This document shows, one piece after another, positions 47,592 to 55,490 of a stretch of DNA of 55,519 bases. The stretch lies in the NCBI RefSeq assembly GCF_000821245.2, contig NZ_LN611425.1, positions 301,319 to 356,837 on the forward strand, read 5' to 3'. The position numbers were made by a program, and so were the translations under genes. The DNA is from Virgibacillus senegalensis (GTDB taxonomy: Bacteria > Bacillota > Bacilli > Bacillales > Amphibacillaceae). Numbering within the stretch: position 1 is the stretch's first letter; every line of letters starts with the position of its first letter. The notes beneath the pieces are model-generated. The model did no database searches. It saw nothing but the letters and a program-made list of their open reading frames with translations, and was not told the origin of the DNA.

Positions 47592-47617
47592 TGATTATTA
47601 TGTTATAATGATTACAG
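47586..47617 (+). promoter_or_regulatory. nfo extended -10 promoter with PerR/Fur-like palindromes
   Basis: TATAAT (47604-47609) is preceded by TGT, an extended -10. Two overlapping-family palindromes centred at 47593 (AAATAATGATTATTA) and 47610 (TTATAATGATTACAG) match the PerR box TTATAATNATTATAA at 11 and 12 of 14 positions. The match may reflect AT richness. Confidence 0.4.
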
Positions 47618-47640
47618 AAAAGAAAAAAGAGGTGGAGGAA

Positions 47641-48534
47641 TTGTTGAAAATTGGGTCACACGTATCGATGAGCGGCAAAAAAATGCTGCTGGGATCGAGT
47701 GAAGAAGCAGTCTCTTACGGGGCAAATGCATTTATGATATATACAGGCGCTCCACAAAATACGCGGCGCCGTCCTATTGAAGAGTTGAATATTGAAAATG
47801 GTCGCAGGCATATGGCAGAAAACGGCATCGTTGATATAGTTGTGCATGCGCCGTATATCATCAATATCGGTAATACGACGAAAAAAGAGACGTTTGAGCT
47901 CGGTGTCAATTTTTTGAGGAACGAGATTGAGCGAACCGAAGCGATAGGAGCAAAGCAAATCGTCTTGCACCCAGGGGCTCATGTCGGAGCCGGTGCTGAA
48001 AAAGGGATAGAGAAAATTATTGAAGGATTGAATGAGGTACTTCATAAAGATCAGCAAGTGCAGATTGCTTTGGAGACAATGGCAGGAAAAGGCTCGGAGG
48101 TCGGCAGAAACTTTGATGAGCTGGCAAAAATCATAGATGGTGTCAAACATGATGACAAGCTGTCCATCTGTTTTGATACTTGTCATACCCATGATGCAGG
48201 ATATGACGTGATCAATGATTTTGATGGCGTTTTGGATGAATTTGACCGGATAATCGGGCTTGACCGTTTAAAAGTTTTACATGTTAACGATAGTAAAAAC
48301 GTACGCGGTGCAGGAAAAGACCGCCATGAAAATATTGGTTTCGGTCATATTGGCTTCGATGCATTACGCTATATTGTCCATCATCCACAGCTGGAAGACC
48401 TGCCGAAAATATTAGAAACTCCATATGTAGGCGAGGATAAAAAGAATAAGAAGCCTCCATATAGGTTTGAAATTGAGATGCTTAAAGGAAATGCATTTGT
48501 TACAGATCTGAAAGAGCAAATAGTAGCACAATAA
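47641..48534 (+). CDS. nfo: Endonuclease IV (AP endonuclease)
   Basis: Nfo cuts DNA at abasic sites in base-excision repair and protects spore DNA at germination. The 297-residue TIM-barrel protein has the zinc ligands of the family in [50 protein letters not shown] and [11 protein letters not shown]. The TTG at 47641 gives [16 protein letters not shown], matching the usual start and the 297-residue length of B. subtilis Nfo (YqfS); TTG at 47644 is equally possible. GGTGGAGG lies upstream. Confidence 0.96.
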   Translation: MLKIGSHVSMSGKKMLLGSSEEAVSYGANAFMIYTGAPQNTRRRPIEELNIENGRRHMAENGIVDIVVHAPYIINIGNTTKKETFELGVNFLRNEIERTEAIGAKQIVLHPGAHVGAGAEKGIEKIIEGLNEVLHKDQQVQIALETMAGKGSEVGRNFDELAKIIDGVKHDDKLSICFDTCHTHDAGYDVINDFDGVLDEFDRIIGLDRLKVLHVNDSKNVRGAGKDRHENIGFGHIGFDALRYIVHHPQLEDLPKILETPYVGEDKKNKKPPYRFEIEMLKGNAFVTDLKEQIVAQ

Positions 48535-48543
48535 AGCTGAAAG

Positions 48544-48580
48544 AACTGCCAGACACTCTTGTGACTGGCAGTTTTATTTG
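48544..48580 (+). terminator. Terminator after nfo
   Basis: AACTGCCAG/CTGGCAGTT (48544-48552 with 48565-48573) with a T-rich tail. Confidence 0.88.
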
Positions 48581-48678
48581 TTGGTTCGCCTTACATATGA
48601 TCAAGAATTCCTTATCCGTTTAACAAGCTCGATTGTAACAATAACGAGTGGGGTTTAGTTTTAATAAAAAGAGGGAAT

Positions 48679-48963
48679 TTAATAAAACCAGGAGTCTACC
48701 CCGTACTCCTTTGTCAGTTGCTTAAACAGTTTATTGGCTTTTCGGGCTGTTTCAACGTTTGTTATTTTGGCCAGCTTTTTAAAAAAAGTCATCTGCTCTT
48801 TTTCGCTAAAAGGATCAAAGTCTGCTTTTTTTAAATAGGCAGTGATTTGTTCTGCCTGTTTTTTAGTGACAGGAATATCATATTGCTTACTATAATGAAG
48901 CAAATCTTCTGTACTTACTTGTTTCAATTTATTGAGAACCATCTTCTTTACCATGTTGTTCAT
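48679..48963 (-). CDS. yqfT: YqfT-like protein (DUF2624 family)
   Basis: This 94-residue, largely helical, Lys-rich protein has the DUF2624 pattern: LLHYSKQYDIPVTKKQAEQITAYL, then LAKITNVETARKANKLFKQL. Its function is unknown. The assignment rests on position (after nfo) and on this pattern; B. subtilis YqfT is slightly shorter. The ATG at 48963 has GAAAGGG upstream; an ATG three codons later is an alternative. Here it is on the minus strand, convergent with nfo. A weak hairpin at 48628-48648 may end its transcript. Confidence 0.75.
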   Translation of the reverse strand: MNNMVKKMVLNKLKQVSTEDLLHYSKQYDIPVTKKQAEQITAYLKKADFDPFSEKEQMTFFKKLAKITNVETARKANKLFKQLTKEYGVDSWFY

Positions 48964-49018
48964 TTAAAAACCCTTTCTTCTTCTTTGTTTGCCATCGACA
49001 GGGCGTCAGCAAACAAGC

Positions 49019-49040
49019 GTAACAGAATGTTTTCTGTTAC
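49019..49040. repeat. 9-bp inverted repeat between divergent genes
   Basis: GTAACAGAA/TTCTGTTAC (49019-49027 with 49032-49040) with a 4-nt spacer. A second inverted repeat, TTGTTTGC/GCAAACAA, is at 48985-49016. Both lie between yqfT and the transglycosylase gene and could be operators or hairpins. Confidence 0.5.
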
Positions 49041-49172
49041 AACTTATGTGGAAGAAGCCGTATTGGTGACAACAGGGGTTGGTAGGTAAATCCATTGCAT
49101 TTCCGACCAGTAACAGCTAGTATTGGTGCTTGTGGTTTTGAAAATGCAAGTTGCAGTAAGGAGTGAGTTTGT

Positions 49173-49910
49173 GTGAAATATTGGAATTACACTGGTTTTA
49201 AGTCCTTGAGCTTTTTATTTATTTGTGCACTATTATTATTTATTTTTGATGGATATGCGAAAGGCAGCCAGAAAATCGACGCCATTTCTCAGGAAAAAGA
49301 AGAGATAAAAGCAGAGATTGCAGAGCTTAAACAGGAGAATGAGCAACTTCGTTCAGAGAAAGAATATCTGCAGTCCAGACAAACGGAATCATCAGAAAAA
49401 AACGGGTACTTGACTTGGCCGAAAATCGAACGGATAGCGGACTCGTTTGTGAAAGAGAGTGAAGGGAGATTCAAAAAATCCTGGGCGCTTTATTTGGTAA
49501 AAGAGGCGCAAAAATTCGACCTTGATCCGAAAATTGTTTATGAACTTTTGAAAGTTGAGACGGGCGGGACATTTGAGGCAGATTTAGTCGGACCGGAAAC
49601 CAAATACGGTAAGGCATATGGAATGGGCCAATTTATGAAAAATACCGCCCCATGGGTAGCTGATATGGCTGGTTTGCCATACAAAGAAGAATTGTTGTAT
49701 GACCCGTATTATTCCATGCAATTGTCAATTGTTTATCTTGATTATCTGCATAATGAATATGGTAATTGGGAGGAAGCATTGACCGCTTATCATAGGGGAA
49801 TGAGCGGCATGGAAAAGTTTGTCCGTAAAAATGGCGATGCAAAAAGCTGGTATGCAATGGAAATATTGTCTAATGCCAAAGCGAATAAAACGGTAGCAAC
49901 TGCAAACTAG
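49173..49910 (+). CDS. Membrane-anchored lytic transglycosylase (SLT domain)
   Basis: This enzyme probably cleaves the glycan strands of peptidoglycan outside the membrane. The 245-residue protein has an N-terminal membrane anchor (residues 10-27), a coiled coil (about 33-70, KEEIKAEIAELKQENEQLRS), and a C-terminal SLT domain whose catalytic glutamate is probably Glu129 in LKVETGGTF, followed by AYGMGQFMKNTAPW and LTAYHRGMSG. The start is GTG with AAGGAGTGAG upstream. In B. subtilis this interval holds yqfU-zur-yqfW instead, so the gene looks like a lineage-specific insertion or replacement. Confidence 0.9.
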   Translation: MKYWNYTGFKSLSFLFICALLLFIFDGYAKGSQKIDAISQEKEEIKAEIAELKQENEQLRSEKEYLQSRQTESSEKNGYLTWPKIERIADSFVKESEGRFKKSWALYLVKEAQKFDLDPKIVYELLKVETGGTFEADLVGPETKYGKAYGMGQFMKNTAPWVADMAGLPYKEELLYDPYYSMQLSIVYLDYLHNEYGNWEEALTAYHRGMSGMEKFVRKNGDAKSWYAMEILSNAKANKTVATAN

Positions 49911-49948
49911 AGCAGAACAAACCATCCAATGGGATGGTTTGTTCTGCT
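49911..49948 (+). terminator. Terminator after the transglycosylase gene
   Basis: A 17-bp perfect stem (49911-49927 with 49932-49948) with a 4-nt loop; the T run is displaced a few bases. Confidence 0.82.
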
Positions 49949-50131
49949 TACAGCTTTTTTCTGCCTTTTCATTATCATGTTTCATCATCCGAGTAAAGCA
50001 CTTGTAGATGTATGTTTCGGTATCGGTTGCGGATTGCTCTTTGTCTAACATCCTAAATTTACCTCGTAACATGCGTAGGGTTCCTTCATAAACTACGAAG
50101 GCACCCCGATAAGAAAGCGAGGATGTTGCCA

Positions 50132-50578
50132 ATGGACGAAACATCGAACAATAAGCAACAGAACGAAGAAATCGAAGACGCGCCTAAATTTGGGGATGAC
50201 ACAAACGACCCGATCATCACCCAACAGCAGGGAGGATCTGTGCCTCCGCGTGATCCGCATGAACAGTATATTCTCGATGAGCCTTATAAGCGGGATGAAG
50301 AAACGGCCCAGGAATTGACTGCCACTGATTTCAACAAACCTGTCCACACAGAGGAAAAGGAAACAAAAATGGATGGGGATGTCCAAACAGGGTTTGGCTG
50401 GGTGGCTGTCATTCTTGGTGTATTATCTTTCTTCATGATGCCGGTGATTCTCGGAGCCGCTGCGATTATTTTCGGTTTTATTTCCAGAAATCGGGGTGCA
50501 GACACATTAGGGAACACAGCGATTATTGCTGGTGCTGTTTCCATCATCTTAAGGTTGTTTTTAGCCCCCTTTGTATAG
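50132..50578 (+). CDS. yqfX: YqfX-like membrane protein (DUF4190-like)
   Basis: The 148-residue protein has a polar, acidic, probably disordered N-terminal half (about 1-88, rich in Asp, Glu, Asn and Gln) and two membrane helices at the C terminus (about 91-115 and 124-146) joined by FGFISRNRGADTLG. This pattern and the convergent position beside ispG match B. subtilis YqfX. The ATG at 50132 has GCGAGGATG upstream; a TTG three codons earlier overlaps that spacing. Function is unknown. Confidence 0.8.
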   Translation: MDETSNNKQQNEEIEDAPKFGDDTNDPIITQQQGGSVPPRDPHEQYILDEPYKRDEETAQELTATDFNKPVHTEEKETKMDGDVQTGFGWVAVILGVLSFFMMPVILGAAAIIFGFISRNRGADTLGNTAIIAGAVSIILRLFLAPFV

Positions 50579-50616
50579 AAAAAGAGCTGGTTCCTTTCGG
50601 AGCCAGCTCTTTTTCA
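50578..50616. terminator. Bidirectional terminator between yqfX and ispG
   Basis: A 16-bp stem (50578-50593 with 50600-50615, one G-U), 6-nt loop and A/T runs on both sides; the 5' arm includes the last base of the yqfX stop. Confidence 0.95.
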
Positions 50617-50619
50617 TTT

Positions 50620-51729
50620 TCATGCTTTTTGTTTGTTTTCTTCTTCCTTTTGTTTCTTGAAATACTCTTCTGCAATCCGGTCGACCTCAATTTTTAATTC
50701 CTCAACCATTGTTTCTTCCGGTACTTTGCGGATGATTTCACCGTGGCGGAACAACAGACCTTCACCACGGGCACCAGCAATACCGATATCTGCTTCCCGT
50801 GCCTCACCTGGTCCATTTACTGCGCAACCGAGAACGGCCACTTTGATCGGTGCTTTGATTGTAGAAATGTAATCTTCTACTTCATTGGCGATCGAGATCA
50901 AATCGATTTCGATTCTTCCGCATGTCGGACAGGAAATGAGCGTTGCTGCATTGGAAGACAGTCCAAAGGATTTTAACAGCTCTCTTGCAACTTTCACTTC
51001 CTCAACAGGGTCGGCGCTCAAAGAAATTCTCATTGTATTGCCAATACCTTTACTTAAGATGGCGCCCAGTCCGGCAGCACTTTTTACGGTACCTGCAAAC
51101 AAGGTTCCGGACTCTGTGATGCCAAGATGAAGTGGATAATCAATTGCTTCAGCCGCTTTTTCGTAAGCTTCAATTGCCAAAGGGACATCCGAGGCTTTCA
51201 TCGAAACGATAATGTCGTGGAAATCAAGGTCCTCAAGAATTTTTATATGATGCAGTGCGCTTTCCACCATTCCATCAGCAGTCGGATATCCGTATTTTTC
51301 GATGATATGCCGTTCAAGTGACCCGGCGTTTACACCGATTCGAATCGGAATTCCTTTTGCTTTAGCGGCGTTCACCACTGCTTCTACTTTATCCCGTTTG
51401 CCGATATTACCAGGATTGATCCGGATTTTATCGGCTCCGCCTTCAATTGCTTTCAAAGCTAATTTATAATTAAAGTGAATATCGACTACCAAAGGGATAT
51501 TGATTCTTTTCTTGATTTCCGGAATTGCATCGGCAGCTCGGTCGTCTGGACAAGCGACACGTACAACTTGACATCCGGCTTCTTCCAGGCGGTTTATTTG
51601 ATTAACAGTTGCTTCTACATCGTGTGTTTTGGTTGTTGTCATCGATTGAATGACAACTTCGTTTTTACCCCCGACCATGACATTGCCTACTTTAACAGGC
51701 CGTGTATTTTTTCTGTGGGTTAGTGCCAT
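50620..51729 (-). CDS. ispG: 4-hydroxy-3-methylbut-2-enyl diphosphate synthase
   Basis: IspG (GcpE) converts methylerythritol cyclodiphosphate to HMBPP, the substrate of IspH. The 369-residue protein has a TIM barrel ([47 protein letters not shown] region) and the iron-sulfur site cysteines in [13 protein letters not shown] and [20 protein letters not shown] precedes the ATG. A minus-strand TATAAT (51789-51794) may be its -10. It lies next to yqfX and yqfZ, as in B. subtilis. Confidence 0.97.
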   Translation of the reverse strand: MALTHRKNTRPVKVGNVMVGGKNEVVIQSMTTTKTHDVEATVNQINRLEEAGCQVVRVACPDDRAADAIPEIKKRINIPLVVDIHFNYKLALKAIEGGADKIRINPGNIGKRDKVEAVVNAAKAKGIPIRIGVNAGSLERHIIEKYGYPTADGMVESALHHIKILEDLDFHDIIVSMKASDVPLAIEAYEKAAEAIDYPLHLGITESGTLFAGTVKSAAGLGAILSKGIGNTMRISLSADPVEEVKVARELLKSFGLSSNAATLISCPTCGRIEIDLISIANEVEDYISTIKAPIKVAVLGCAVNGPGEAREADIGIAGARGEGLLFRHGEIIRKVPEETMVEELKIEVDRIAEEYFKKQKEEENKQKA

Positions 51730-52077
51730 AAATAAATCGCTCCTTTATTTAATCGCGAACAAGAATGGTAATTTAGGTACCATTGCTTATTATAAGGGGA
51801 AAAAGACAAATTGAGAAGTGACAAACCTTAAAAATACTGTTAACGGCAAGATTGCATCCGTATTGGAAAGTCCCTTTTTTCGCTTTTTCTTTCATTCGGT
51901 AATAGGATGTTGTGGGAAAGAACCCGCTATCTACGGGCAACATGGAGACTTTTCCTTTTTCACGCTTATGTTAAACTTCATGTTGTCTCGTCATCTTTAA
52001 TTAAAATAAAAGCAAGATTATAGGTGATATTTCCATTTTTTACATGGGTGTACCAAGCATGTGAATACAAATCATAT
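51730..52077. other. Intergenic region between ispG and yqfZ
   Basis: These 348 bases are AT-rich and contain no supported gene. The minus-strand TATAAT at 51789-51794 is the likely ispG -10; its -35 is not clear. No terminator for yqfZ was recognised. Confidence 0.5.
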
Positions 52078-52440
52078 TCATTCTTCGTATACATATAAGG
52101 GGAATAAATATTTTTTTCCGGGTTGTATTTGCTGTGGGGATGTGTCTGGATTCAACGTTTGAAAGTCTGTTATGAGGCTATCGATTGTCAGTACAGCCTC
52201 TGAGCGATTTATTTCTTCTATTATACTGAGTACGGTATCTCCGGGGCGCACTTCCACTTCTATGACTTGATAGGCTTGCTGGTCTGCCTTTTTTGCAGGC
52301 TGGGGCTTCTCTTCAGCAGTGCCCTGTATTTCTTCTGCTTCCTTGCTTCCGGAAAGAGTACCGACCGTTAAATCTTTGAAGATACTGACCACAAACAATA
52401 GTAAGAACAAAGTGACAATTGTTTTTTTGAGGAATCCCAT
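52078..52440 (-). CDS. yqfZ: YqfZ-like LysM-type protein
   Basis: The 120-residue protein has an N-terminal signal or anchor helix (residues 5-21, TIVTLFLLLFVVSIF), a polar linker (30-55) and a LysM-like domain (about 57-117) with EVRPGDTVLSIIEEIN, FQTLNPDT and IQPGKKYLFP. LysM domains bind N-acetylglucosamine polymers, so it is probably a cell-wall or spore-envelope protein. Position and domain match B. subtilis YqfZ. AAAGCGGTG precedes the ATG. Confidence 0.85.
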   Translation of the reverse strand: MGFLKKTIVTLFLLLFVVSIFKDLTVGTLSGSKEAEEIQGTAEEKPQPAKKADQQAYQVIEVEVRPGDTVLSIIEEINRSEAVLTIDSLITDFQTLNPDTSPQQIQPGKKYLFPLYVYEE

Positions 52441-52557
52441 GCTAACACCGCTTTCTAATGGTTTATATATACATTCTACAAATAAAATAAATCCCTTTTT
52501 TTGAAACTAAAATTATTTAAACATCGTAAATGATACAAAGGGAGAAGGGTGATGCAA

Positions 52558-53190
52558 ATGGACATTTTTTCAGCGGATTGGATGAGTTTCGTCCTTACCG
52601 GTTTAGGTACTTTATTTTTATTTGGTGAACTGCTGGTCAATATGAGAGGATTTTTCGGGCTGGTCGGATTGGGCTTCATAACTATATATTTTCTGTCTTT
52701 CCTTGCGCCTGGAGCGTTTATCATCATGATGGTGATTTATCTGATTGGGCTCCTTTTGATTATTATTGATGGAAAATTTCTTAATGATGGCACCCTCGCG
52801 ACGATTGGAACTGTCTGTATGATTTTGTCGGTTGGATTAAGTTCTCCAAATTGGACAGCTGGTTTGTATGGAGTGATTGGATTGCTCATCGGAGGATTTT
52901 GCTCCCTCTTGTTTCTTAAAGTATTCAAGCGAAGAAAGATGTGGTCGAAGCTTGCTCTTGTTGATCAGCTTACAAGTGAAAAAGGCTATAATAGCATGAA
53001 TGAAAGATATGCTTCGTTGGTCGGAAAAACAGCAGTGACTGTTACGGATATGCGGCCGGTTGGTAATATCCGTGTTGGCGCGGAGGACTACAGTGCTGTA
53101 ACAAACGGTCAATGGATTCCAAAAGGTACGGAAGTCACGGTAGTTCAGGTGGATGGCACAAAAATCCTTGTATCAAATAACAAACAGTGA
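52558..53190 (+). CDS. NfeD family membrane protein without protease domain
   Basis: This 210-residue protein has four to five membrane helices (residues about 8-125) and a C-terminal OB fold with ASLVGKTAVTVTDMRPVGNIRVGAEDYSAV and WIPKGTEVTVVQVDGTKILV, the NfeD hallmark. It lacks the ClpP-like domain found in YqeZ at 21823, so it resembles truncated NfeD1a proteins such as YuaF that partner with flotillins; no flotillin is adjacent here. The ATG at 52558 is preferred (GGGAGAAGGGTGAT upstream); ATG 52552 and GTG 52549 are alternatives. Confidence 0.87.
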   Translation: MDIFSADWMSFVLTGLGTLFLFGELLVNMRGFFGLVGLGFITIYFLSFLAPGAFIIMMVIYLIGLLLIIIDGKFLNDGTLATIGTVCMILSVGLSSPNWTAGLYGVIGLLIGGFCSLLFLKVFKRRKMWSKLALVDQLTSEKGYNSMNERYASLVGKTAVTVTDMRPVGNIRVGAEDYSAVTNGQWIPKGTEVTVVQVDGTKILVSNNKQ

Positions 53191-53202
53191 CAAAACCTAT
53201 AG

Positions 53203-53242
53203 AAGAGTGGTTCATCATGCGTGATGAATTACTCTTTTTTCA
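53203..53242 (+). terminator. Terminator after the NfeD gene
   Basis: A 14-bp stem AGAGTGGTTCATCA/TGATGAATTACTCT (two G-U pairs) with a 4-nt loop and TTTTTT. Confidence 0.9.
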
Positions 53243-53243
53243 T

Positions 53244-53279
53244 TTTCACGATAGCCACTTTACGATTGCTATCGTGAAA
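53244..53279. repeat. 12-bp perfect inverted repeat
   Basis: TTTCACGATAGC (53244-53255) and GCTATCGTGAAA (53268-53279) are separated by 12 bases. It starts right after the preceding terminator and lacks a T run, so it may be an operator or part of an RNA. Confidence 0.75.
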
Positions 53280-53397
53280 TCAGGGTACATAACCAAAAGG
53301 ATAGAAACAAAAATTGGTCGACAATCCAGCTTTTGTGTTTTTAATAGTTGTTTAGGTAGGAAGAATGTAAATTTAACGTAAATTTTATCGAAAAATC

Positions 53398-53427
53398 TTT
53401 ACAAATGGTTCTGCTTTCCTTAATAAT
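53398..53427 (+). promoter_or_regulatory. Probable SigA promoter of the Na/Pi transporter
   Basis: TTTACA (53398-53403), 18 bases, AATAAT (53422-53427), about 50 bases before the gene. Confidence 0.6.
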
Positions 53428-53477
53428 GAGAAGGGCTTTTAAAAGACAATCAGCATGTGTGAAGGGATGGAAAAACA

Positions 53478-55103
53478 TTGGATATTAATGTGCAATCCTT
53501 AATTTTCGAGTTTGTTGGCGGATTGGGAATCTTTCTGCTCGGGCTGAAATTTATGGGGGATGGATTACAAAAATCGGCAGGTGACCGATTGAGAGATATT
53601 TTAGACCGGTTCACCAGCAATCCGTTTATGGGTGTGTTGGCAGGTATTATTGTTACGGTCTTGATTCAAAGCAGTTCCGGGACGACCGTTTTGACAGTTG
53701 GTCTGGTGAATGCTGGTTTTATGACATTGCGCCAATCTATCGGTGTTATCATGGGTGCCAATATCGGTACGACAGTGACGGCTTTTATAATCGGGATTGA
53801 TATCGATGAATATGCCTTGCCGATTATAGCTATTGGGGCATTTATGATCTTTTTCTTTAAAAATAATAAAGTGTCTTACGTCGGGCAGACGATTTTTGGA
53901 TTTGGGTCACTATTCTACGGTTTAGATTTAATGAGCAGTGGAATGTCTCCGCTTCGAGATGTACAAGCGTTTCATGATTTAACCGTTAATATGAGTAGTA
54001 ATCCGATTTTAGGTGTAGTGATCGGTACTCTATTTACCTTCATCGTACAAAGTTCCAGTGCGACAATCGGTATCCTTCAAGGTTTGTTTGAACAGGGGGC
54101 CATCGATATCCAGGCGGCACTTCCTGTATTGTTCGGGGATAATATCGGTACGACCATCACTGCGATCCTTGCTTCGATTGGAGCGACTATTGCAGCTAAG
54201 CGTGCAGCATATACCCACGTTATTTTTAATGTGGTGGGTACGACTATCTTTATGATTTTGTTACCATTGTATAGAAATTTCGTTGCCTATTTGCAGGATG
54301 TATTCAATTTAAACCCGGAAATGACCATTGCCTTTGCGCATGGAAGCTTTAACATAGCGAACACGATCATCCAGTTTCCTTTCATCGGTGCTTTGGCCTA
54401 TATTGTGACGAAGTTGATCCCTGGTAAAGATGCAGTAATTGAATATAAACCAAAGCATTTGGACCCAATTTTCATCCAACAGTCACCATCTGTTGCTCTG
54501 GATCAGGCAAAAGAAGAAGTTATCCGAATGGGCGAGTATGCTTACCAAGGGTTGGAAGAATCAAGCTTGTATTTGAACAACCATAGGCAGAAGCATGCAG
54601 ACATGGCTCTTCAGATAGAAGGGGCACTGAATAATCTGGACAAAGAAATCACCGAGTACCTAGTCAATTTGTCGGGTACATCCTTTTCTGAAGCGGATAG
54701 TACCAAACACACCGCTCTAATGGATTCCGTGCGTGATATCGAAAGAATTGGAGATCATTTCGAAAACATCGTCGAGCTGGTCGATTATAAAATCTCCAAT
54801 AAAGTCGTTATTACGGAACAAGCACAGCAGGATTTGAACGATATGTTCGATCTTACTTTGATTACCGTCAAACAAGCAATTAAAGCACTTGGCGAAATGG
54901 ATAGGGAAGAAGCGCTTGCTGTTGTCCAAAAAGAAGATCAAATTGACCAAATGGAACGAGCTTATCGGAAAAAACACATTATCCGTATGAATGAAGGATC
55001 TTGTTCCGGACCAGCTGGTATCGTTTTTGTCGATATTATCAGCAACCTGGAACGAATCGGCGACCATGCAGTCAACATTGCGGAAGAAGTACTAGGAGAA
55101 TAA
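53478..55103 (+). CDS. NptA-type Na/Pi cotransporter with PhoU domain
   Basis: This transporter probably imports phosphate with sodium. The 541-residue protein has an N-terminal membrane half with the two inverted repeats, each with QSSS (VLIQSSSGTTVLTVG and IVQSSSATIGILQG) and GANIGTT or GDNIGTT, and a C-terminal cytoplasmic PhoU-like helical domain (about 345-541, with VRDIERIGDHFENI and ISNLERIGDHAVNI). The start is TTG with GAAGGGATGG upstream. It is a paralogue of the shorter YqeW at 19458-20396. Expected to respond to phosphate, but no clear Pho box was found. Confidence 0.93.
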   Translation: MDINVQSLIFEFVGGLGIFLLGLKFMGDGLQKSAGDRLRDILDRFTSNPFMGVLAGIIVTVLIQSSSGTTVLTVGLVNAGFMTLRQSIGVIMGANIGTTVTAFIIGIDIDEYALPIIAIGAFMIFFFKNNKVSYVGQTIFGFGSLFYGLDLMSSGMSPLRDVQAFHDLTVNMSSNPILGVVIGTLFTFIVQSSSATIGILQGLFEQGAIDIQAALPVLFGDNIGTTITAILASIGATIAAKRAAYTHVIFNVVGTTIFMILLPLYRNFVAYLQDVFNLNPEMTIAFAHGSFNIANTIIQFPFIGALAYIVTKLIPGKDAVIEYKPKHLDPIFIQQSPSVALDQAKEEVIRMGEYAYQGLEESSLYLNNHRQKHADMALQIEGALNNLDKEITEYLVNLSGTSFSEADSTKHTALMDSVRDIERIGDHFENIVELVDYKISNKVVITEQAQQDLNDMFDLTLITVKQAIKALGEMDREEALAVVQKEDQIDQMERAYRKKHIIRMNEGSCSGPAGIVFVDIISNLERIGDHAVNIAEEVLGE

Positions 55104-55110
55104 TCGAAGG

Positions 55111-55143
55111 AAGGGTGCCAAACGTGTTTGGCACCCTTTTTTA
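55111..55143 (+). terminator. Terminator after the Na/Pi transporter
   Basis: A 12-bp perfect stem AAGGGTGCCAAA/TTTGGCACCCTT with loop CGTG and a T run. Confidence 0.95.
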
Positions 55144-55243
55144 AAAGAAAGGGATAAATAAAAAATAAAAAAAACCTTGAATGATGCAGTAGGACATGCT
55201 ATATTAATTTTGTTGCTGTTTTAAAAAACATCTGCAAAAAGTG

Positions 55244-55273
55244 TTGACAGACTTACATATTCATGATAAATTA
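55244..55273 (+). promoter_or_regulatory. Promoter of the tRNA cluster
   Basis: A perfect TTGACA (55244-55249). The -10 lies in 55265-55273 (GATAAA at 15-bp or TAAATT at 18-bp spacing), about 60 bases before the first tRNA. Confidence 0.6.
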
Positions 55274-55325
55274 TATTTCGTCGCTTCAACAGATTAGATC
55301 GTTAACAGCAAGCGAAGGAAATGAT

Positions 55326-55400
55326 TCCACAGTAGCTCAGTGGTAGAGCAATCGGCTGTTAACCGATCGGTCGTAGGTTCGAATCCTACCTGTGGAGCCA
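55326..55400 (+). tRNA. tRNA-Asn (anticodon GTT)
   Basis: 75 bases including encoded CCA. The acceptor TCCACAG pairs with CTGTGGA; the anticodon stem ATCGG/CCGAT closes the loop CTGTTAA, with GTT at 55358-55360; the T arm has GTTCGAATC. Confidence 0.98.
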
Positions 55401-55404
55401 ATGT

Positions 55405-55481
55405 GGCGGTGTAGCTCAGCTGGCTAGAGCGTACGGTTCATACCCGTGAGGTCGGGGGTTCGATCCCCTCCGCCGCTACCA
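55405..55481 (+). tRNA. tRNA-Met, elongator (anticodon CAT)
   Basis: 77 bases including encoded CCA. The anticodon CAT is at 55439-55441 in loop TTCATAC. Acceptor GGCGGTG pairs with CGCCGCT using two G-U pairs, matching the B. subtilis elongator tRNA-Met; the initiator C1-A72 mismatch is absent. Confidence 0.96.
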
Positions 55482-55490
55482 ACTTAATAT

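Noticed and set aside
47656-48192. 178-codon frame antisense to nfo, and a 175-codon frame antisense to ispH at 45337-45864
   Set aside because: Both lie opposite conserved genes and lack any family resemblance or initiation signals.
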